Source: Thiomicrorhabdus sp. (GTDB taxonomy: Bacteria > Pseudomonadota > Gammaproteobacteria > Thiomicrospirales > Thiomicrospiraceae). From it: a stretch of 8,920 nucleotides of DNA. The stretch is taken from the NCBI GenBank assembly GCA_015488565.1, contig WFNQ01000179.1, forward strand, positions 1 to 8,920, in the 5' to 3' direction. The stretch's first letter is position 1, and every line of letters starts with the position of its first letter. The notes beneath the pieces are model-generated. The model was not told the origin of the DNA and did no database searches. It was given only the letters and a program-made list of their open reading frames with translations. A program made the translations under genes and the position numbers. Below, in pieces: positions 6,191 through 8,920 of the stretch.

Positions 6191-6670
6191 ATGGCATCAA
6201 ACCATACTGCCCTACCTTTTATTAAAGTTCAGCAACAAGACTTTGATTTAACCTCCGAAATGACCAAGCTACGACAAGGCCATAAAAACATTGGTGCCGT
6301 GGTGTCGTTTATTGGAACCGTTCGTGACATGAACGAAGGGGATGAAGTCTCTGTTTTAGAGCTAGAGCACTACCCAGGAATGACAGAAAAAGCACTTGAA
6401 AAAATTCGTTTAGAGGCGCATCAACGTTGGGAGCTAGAAGCCAGTTTAATTATTCATCGTATTGGCAAATTATATCCTGCAGATCAAATTGTATTAGTCG
6501 CTGTGGCAAGCCAACATCGAGAAAATGCCTTTTATGCCGCACACTTTATTATGGACTACCTAAAAACCAACGCCCCGTTTTGGAAAAAAGAGACTTTGCC
6601 AAATGGTGACATTCGCTGGGTTGATTCACGCGTGAGCGACCAGGAAGCCAAAAAACGCTGGGCAGTTTAG
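6191..6670 (+). CDS. moaE: Molybdopterin synthase catalytic (large) subunit
   Basis: MoaE, with two MoaD subunits, inserts two sulfurs into cyclic pyranopterin monophosphate to give molybdopterin. Family blocks are GAVVSFIGTVRD (35-46), LELEHYPGMTEKAL (56-69), IHRIGKL (88-94) and VASQHRENAFYAAHFIMDYL (105-124). The segment KTNAPFWKKE (125-134) carries the two lysines, K125 and K132, that match the catalytic pair K119 and K126 of E. coli. The 159-aa length is normal. The start is an ATG 10 bp after moaD. The only purine-rich site is AGGGGG (6171-6176), 14 nt upstream and inside the hairpin above, so initiation probably relies on coupling from moaD. About ten residues precede the usual family start. 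Confidence 0.95.
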   Translation: MASNHTALPFIKVQQQDFDLTSEMTKLRQGHKNIGAVVSFIGTVRDMNEGDEVSVLELEHYPGMTEKALEKIRLEAHQRWELEASLIIHRIGKLYPADQIVLVAVASQHRENAFYAAHFIMDYLKTNAPFWKKETLPNGDIRWVDSRVSDQEAKKRWAV

Positions 6671-6711
6671 CCCATCTATTCAAGCCTAAGTATAATCTGA
6701 GTATATAAAAT

Positions 6712-7899
6712 ATGAAAACAGTTGATGAAGCCTTAGCCTACTTATTGTCTAAGGTTGTTCCCACCACTCAAGTCGAAGACGTTTCAATTCACTCGGCATT
6801 AGGGCGCGTGCTTTCACAAGACATAACCTCTCAATATAATGTCCCGCCAAATGATAACAGCATGATGGATGGCTACGCAGTACGAGCGTGTGATATTCAG
6901 GCCGATAAAGTTTTTAAAATCAGTCAACGTATTGCCGCAGGTTCGGTTGGTGATTTTTTGGAAGCGGAAACCGTTGCCAGAATTTTTACCGGAGCGACCA
7001 TGCCTCAAGGTGCGGATTCGGTTATTATGCAAGAAGAAGCCGTTGAAATAGAGGGGGGTATAAAATTTTTAGTTTCATCCGTGCGACCTGCTCAAAATGT
7101 ACGGCATACTGGTGAAGATATCTCCCAAGGCGCTGTTATTTTAGCAAAAGGCCATAAGTTACGTGCTCAAGACTTAGGGTTGATAGCCTCAATAGGAATT
7201 GCACAAATCAACGTGTATCAGCCATTAACCATCGCCACCTTTACCACAGGAGACGAACTGCTTGAACCTGGCGATGCGCCAGAGGCTGGTAAAATTTATA
7301 ATGCCAATCGTTATATTTTAGCAGGCTTGATTCCCCAATTGGGATTCGAGTTGATTGACTTAGGGCGAGTACCAGACACACTAGAAGCCACAATTGAAAC
7401 ATTAAAAAAAGCCGTTTCTATAGCAGATGTTGTGGTGACAACGGGGGGTGTGTCGGTAGGAGATGAAGATCATATCAAACCCGCTGTTGAGCAAATTGGT
7501 CAACTGGATTTATGGAAAGTTAAAATGAAACCAGGAAAACCACTGGCTTATGGTCATGTGATGAATAAACCTTTTATAGGTCTTCCAGGTAATCCGGTCT
7601 CTGCGTTTTCAACATTTAACTTATTTGCCCGTCCTTTTTTATTGAGTATGCAAGGCCAGAAATATGTTTTACCACAACCCATTTGGTTAAAAGCAAAATT
7701 TGATTGGACAAAAAAAGGGTTTAGACAAGAATTTGTACGAGCGCGACTTGAAAACCAAGGAAAAGACACCGTAGTGACGATTTTTCCAAACCAAGGCTCT
7801 GGCGTATTGACTTCAACTGTTTGGGCAGACGGTCTTGCTGTGATTCCTGAAAACTCAACTATCACAAAAGACGACTTAGTGGCTTACTATCCATTTTAA
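6712..7899 (+). CDS. moeA: Molybdopterin molybdenumtransferase
   Basis: MoeA uses adenylylated molybdopterin (made by Mog/MogA) and molybdate to form the active molybdenum cofactor. The 395-aa length is close to other bacterial MoeA proteins. Conserved blocks are NDNSMMDGYAV (47-57), IFTGATMPQGADSVIMQEE (91-109), RHTGEDI (131-137), TTGDEL (178-183), TTGGVSVGDEDHI (243-255), MKPGKPLAYG (272-281) and GLPGNPVSAF (290-299). The C-terminal domain IV reads through to PF at the end. It follows moaE after 41 bp. A perfect TATAAT (6691-6696) sits in that gap with no recognisable -35, so an internal promoter is possible but weak. The Shine-Dalgarno is poor. A MITE-like repeat begins 10 bp after the stop. 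Confidence 0.96.
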   Translation: MKTVDEALAYLLSKVVPTTQVEDVSIHSALGRVLSQDITSQYNVPPNDNSMMDGYAVRACDIQADKVFKISQRIAAGSVGDFLEAETVARIFTGATMPQGADSVIMQEEAVEIEGGIKFLVSSVRPAQNVRHTGEDISQGAVILAKGHKLRAQDLGLIASIGIAQINVYQPLTIATFTTGDELLEPGDAPEAGKIYNANRYILAGLIPQLGFELIDLGRVPDTLEATIETLKKAVSIADVVVTTGGVSVGDEDHIKPAVEQIGQLDLWKVKMKPGKPLAYGHVMNKPFIGLPGNPVSAFSTFNLFARPFLLSMQGQKYVLPQPIWLKAKFDWTKKGFRQEFVRARLENQGKDTVVTIFPNQGSGVLTSTVWADGLAVIPENSTITKDDLVAYYPF

Positions 7900-7908
7900 A
7901 TGACCTAA

Positions 7909-8070
7909 AGGGCACCTCTATTAATTCATGAGCGTACATCTTGAATCCCAAATCCACCGCCTCTGCGTTACAAATCTGGGCAATAAAGTGATTATTACCT
8001 GCAATTTGTGCCTTGATGCGATGAATTTGGGATCACAATCTGTCACGCCCAGAATTAATAGAGGTACCCT
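7909..8070. mobile_element. MITE-like imperfect inverted-repeat element between moeA and moaC
   Basis: The ends AGGGCACCTCTATTAATTC (7909-7927) and GAATTAATAGAGGTACCCT (8052-8070) are inverted copies with 18 of 19 bases matching. Inner segments stay in register around the same centre: ATCCCAAAT (7945-7953) with ATTTGGGAT (8025-8033), ACAAAT (7970-7975) with ATTTGT (8004-8009), and AATAA with TTATT at the middle. The whole 162 bp is therefore one large interrupted palindrome. TAAA flanks both sides (7906-7909 and 8070-8073) as a possible 4-bp target duplication. It has no reading frame of note. This is what a non-autonomous miniature inverted-repeat transposable element looks like; I cannot name the parent IS. 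Transcribed in the operon it would form a long RNA hairpin ahead of moaC. It fills most of the 200-bp gap. Confidence 0.75.
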
Positions 8071-8099
8071 AAATTCAGCGGACCTAAAATGAGAGGCTT

Positions 8100-8594
8100 A
8101 TGACAAAAAAAAATTCTCCCCCCCCCTCCTTAACGCACCTTGATGCTAAAGGTCAGGCCAGAATGGTCGATGTGAGCCAAAAAGAACACACTATGCGAGA
8201 AGCACGTGCCATGGCCGAAATTTGTATGTTGCCAGAAACCCTGCAACTGATTGTAGACGGCAAACACAAAAAAGGTGATGTCATGGCCACGGCACGTATT
8301 GCTGGTATTATGGCCGCAAAACGAACGCCCGATATTATTCCCATGTGCCACCCACTGATGTTAACATCGGTTAAGGTCGAGTTAAATGTAAACCAAGCAC
8401 GTAATTGCGTTGAAATTATTGCGATTTGTAAGCTAGTGGGGCAAACAGGCGTAGAGATGGAGGCCTTAATGGCCGCTTCCGCCGCTGCCTTAACACTCTA
8501 TGATATGTGCAAAGCCGTGGACAAAGGCATGGTCATCCAGCAAGTACAACTGCTTGAGAAAAAAGGGGGAAAATCAGGGCATTGGCAACGTTAA
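8100..8594 (+). CDS. moaC: Cyclic pyranopterin monophosphate synthase
   Basis: MoaC converts the MoaA product 3',8-cyclo-dihydro-GTP into cyclic pyranopterin monophosphate. The core from LTHLDAKG (11-18) onward is standard. KGDVMATARIAGIMAAKRTP (58-77) carries K58, and PMCHPLML carries H84. GVEMEAL supplies E119 and E121, and YDMCKAV has D135 and K138. These match K51, H77, E112, E114, D128 and K131 of E. coli with a constant offset of seven. The C-terminus KGGKSG is typical. The first ten residues (MTKKNSPPPS) are unusual and are encoded by an A9 run and a C9 run. A stop at 8085-8087 excludes any upstream start, and the next Met is inside the core, so ATG 8100 is used. GAGAGG (8091-8096) lies only 3 nt before it. 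moaC follows the MITE-like element and overlaps the next gene by 13 bp. Confidence 0.95.
   Translation: MTKKNSPPPSLTHLDAKGQARMVDVSQKEHTMREARAMAEICMLPETLQLIVDGKHKKGDVMATARIAGIMAAKRTPDIIPMCHPLMLTSVKVELNVNQARNCVEIIAICKLVGQTGVEMEALMAASAAALTLYDMCKAVDKGMVIQQVQLLEKKGGKSGHWQR
8105..8126 (+). repeat. Two homopolymer runs in the moaC 5' end (A9 and C9)
   Basis: Nine A (8105-8113) and nine C (8118-8126), separated by TTCT, lie within codons 2-9 of moaC. They encode Lys-Lys-Asn and Pro-Pro-Pro in a segment that other MoaC proteins mostly lack. A change of one base in either run would abolish the MoaC frame. Confidence 0.9.
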
Positions 8595-8872
8595 CAAAAG
8601 ATCTACTCCCTTCACCCCAAAAAATATGGTTTGTGTACCTTCTGCGTTGTGCCGATCAAACCCTTTATTGTGGTATTACCACAAATCTGGATAAACGTTT
8701 GAGACAGCATAATGGTTGTTTAGTCGGAGGCGCAAAATATACCAAAGCACGCCAGCCTTGCGTGTTGGTCTACTCTGAAACCACCCAAACCCGAAGTGAT
8801 GCCGCAAAACGTGAAGCAGTAATTAAAAAGATGCTTAAAGCGGATAAAGAAGCGTTGGTGGCACATTTTTAA
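8582..8872 (+). CDS. Small GIY-YIG domain protein (YhbQ / UPF0213 type)
   Basis: This is a stand-alone GIY-YIG nuclease-fold protein of 96 aa. The two tyrosine strands appear as WFVYLLRCADQTLYCGIT (16-33), with Y19 and Y29. The conserved arginine is R39 in LDKRLRQHN, and GGAKYTKARQP (49-59) is typical of the YhbQ group. The helix AKREAVIKKM carries the glutamate, E78, expected at the metal site. These proteins are thought to act on DNA, but their role is poorly defined; nothing links them to molybdenum. The start is probably TTG at 8582, inside the moaC end (13-bp overlap), with AGGGGGA (8564-8570) 11 nt upstream. No in-frame ATG would keep the domain whole. The last 48 bases of the window after its stop contain no supported gene. 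Confidence 0.88.
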   Translation: MATLTKDLLPSPQKIWFVYLLRCADQTLYCGITTNLDKRLRQHNGCLVGGAKYTKARQPCVLVYSETTQTRSDAAKREAVIKKMLKADKEALVAHF

Positions 8873-8920
8873 ACGAAATGATGCAAACGGTTGCAATCTT
8901 GTTCGTTATGAAGGGCTTAA

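Noticed and set aside
6691..6696. A perfect TATAAT before moeA, considered as an internal promoter.
   Set aside because: No -35 hexamer at 16-18 nt. AT-rich intergenic DNA gives such matches by chance, so it is mentioned only under moeA.
7554..7865. A 103-codon minus-strand open frame inside moeA.
   Set aside because: Fully antisense to conserved MoeA sequence, with no family features or ribosome-binding site.
8089..8103. A four-residue frame (Met-Arg-Gly-Leu) whose stop overlaps the moaC start as ATGA.
   Set aside because: Too short to call a leader peptide; the GAGAGG it contains is better explained as the moaC ribosome-binding site.
8872..8907. Inverted repeats AACGAA/TTCGTT and TGCAA/TTGCA after the GIY-YIG gene, considered as a terminator.
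   Set aside because: Short stems with no T-run following; not a convincing intrinsic terminator.
8878..8920. A plus-strand ATG frame open to the right edge.
   Set aside because: Only 14 codons visible and no ribosome-binding site; cannot be supported.

Overview
The window reads as chromosomal DNA of a sulfur-oxidising, chemolithotrophic gammaproteobacterium. The gene content and protein style recall the Thiomicrospira / Hydrogenovibrio / Thiomicrorhabdus group, but that placement is from memory and was not searched. The main clues are a SoxCD pair, moderately AT-rich DNA, and a HemB with the aspartate-type metal site seen in Pseudomonas. Eleven genes are supported: ten complete and one cut by the left edge.

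Layout. Bases 1-1980 are on the minus strand: hemB (porphyrin synthesis) is followed after one base by aroE (shikimate pathway). After a short hairpin-containing gap comes the start of an unidentified protein that runs off the left edge. A 311-bp divergent region (1981-2291) holds candidate promoters for hemB and for soxCD, a 10-bp palindrome inside the sox promoter spacer, and a possible switching leader in front of hemB. Bases 2292-4707 on the plus strand are soxC and soxD, overlapping by 14 bp and closed by a clear intrinsic terminator at 4761-4791. A new promoter and a structured leader precede moaA. Then follow moaD, moaE and moeA, a 162-bp MITE-like inverted-repeat element, moaC, and a small GIY-YIG protein gene that overlaps the moaC end.

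How the genes work together. SoxC is a Tat-exported molybdenum enzyme and SoxD is its c-type cytochrome partner; together they oxidise the SoxY-bound sulfane sulfur in the periplasm. The next transcription unit makes most of the molybdenum cofactor that SoxC needs: MoaA and MoaC form cyclic pyranopterin, MoaD and MoaE convert it to molybdopterin, and MoeA inserts molybdate. MoeB, Mog/MoaB and the other Sox proteins (XYZAB) are not in this window.

The most unusual points are the MITE-like element inside the cofactor operon; A9 and C9 homopolymers in the first nine codons of moaC; a GUAA-capped hairpin covering the moaA ribosome-binding site; a terminator-like hairpin at the moaD/moaE junction; and mutually exclusive pairings in the hemB leader. 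All structures were paired by eye, with no folding or database search.
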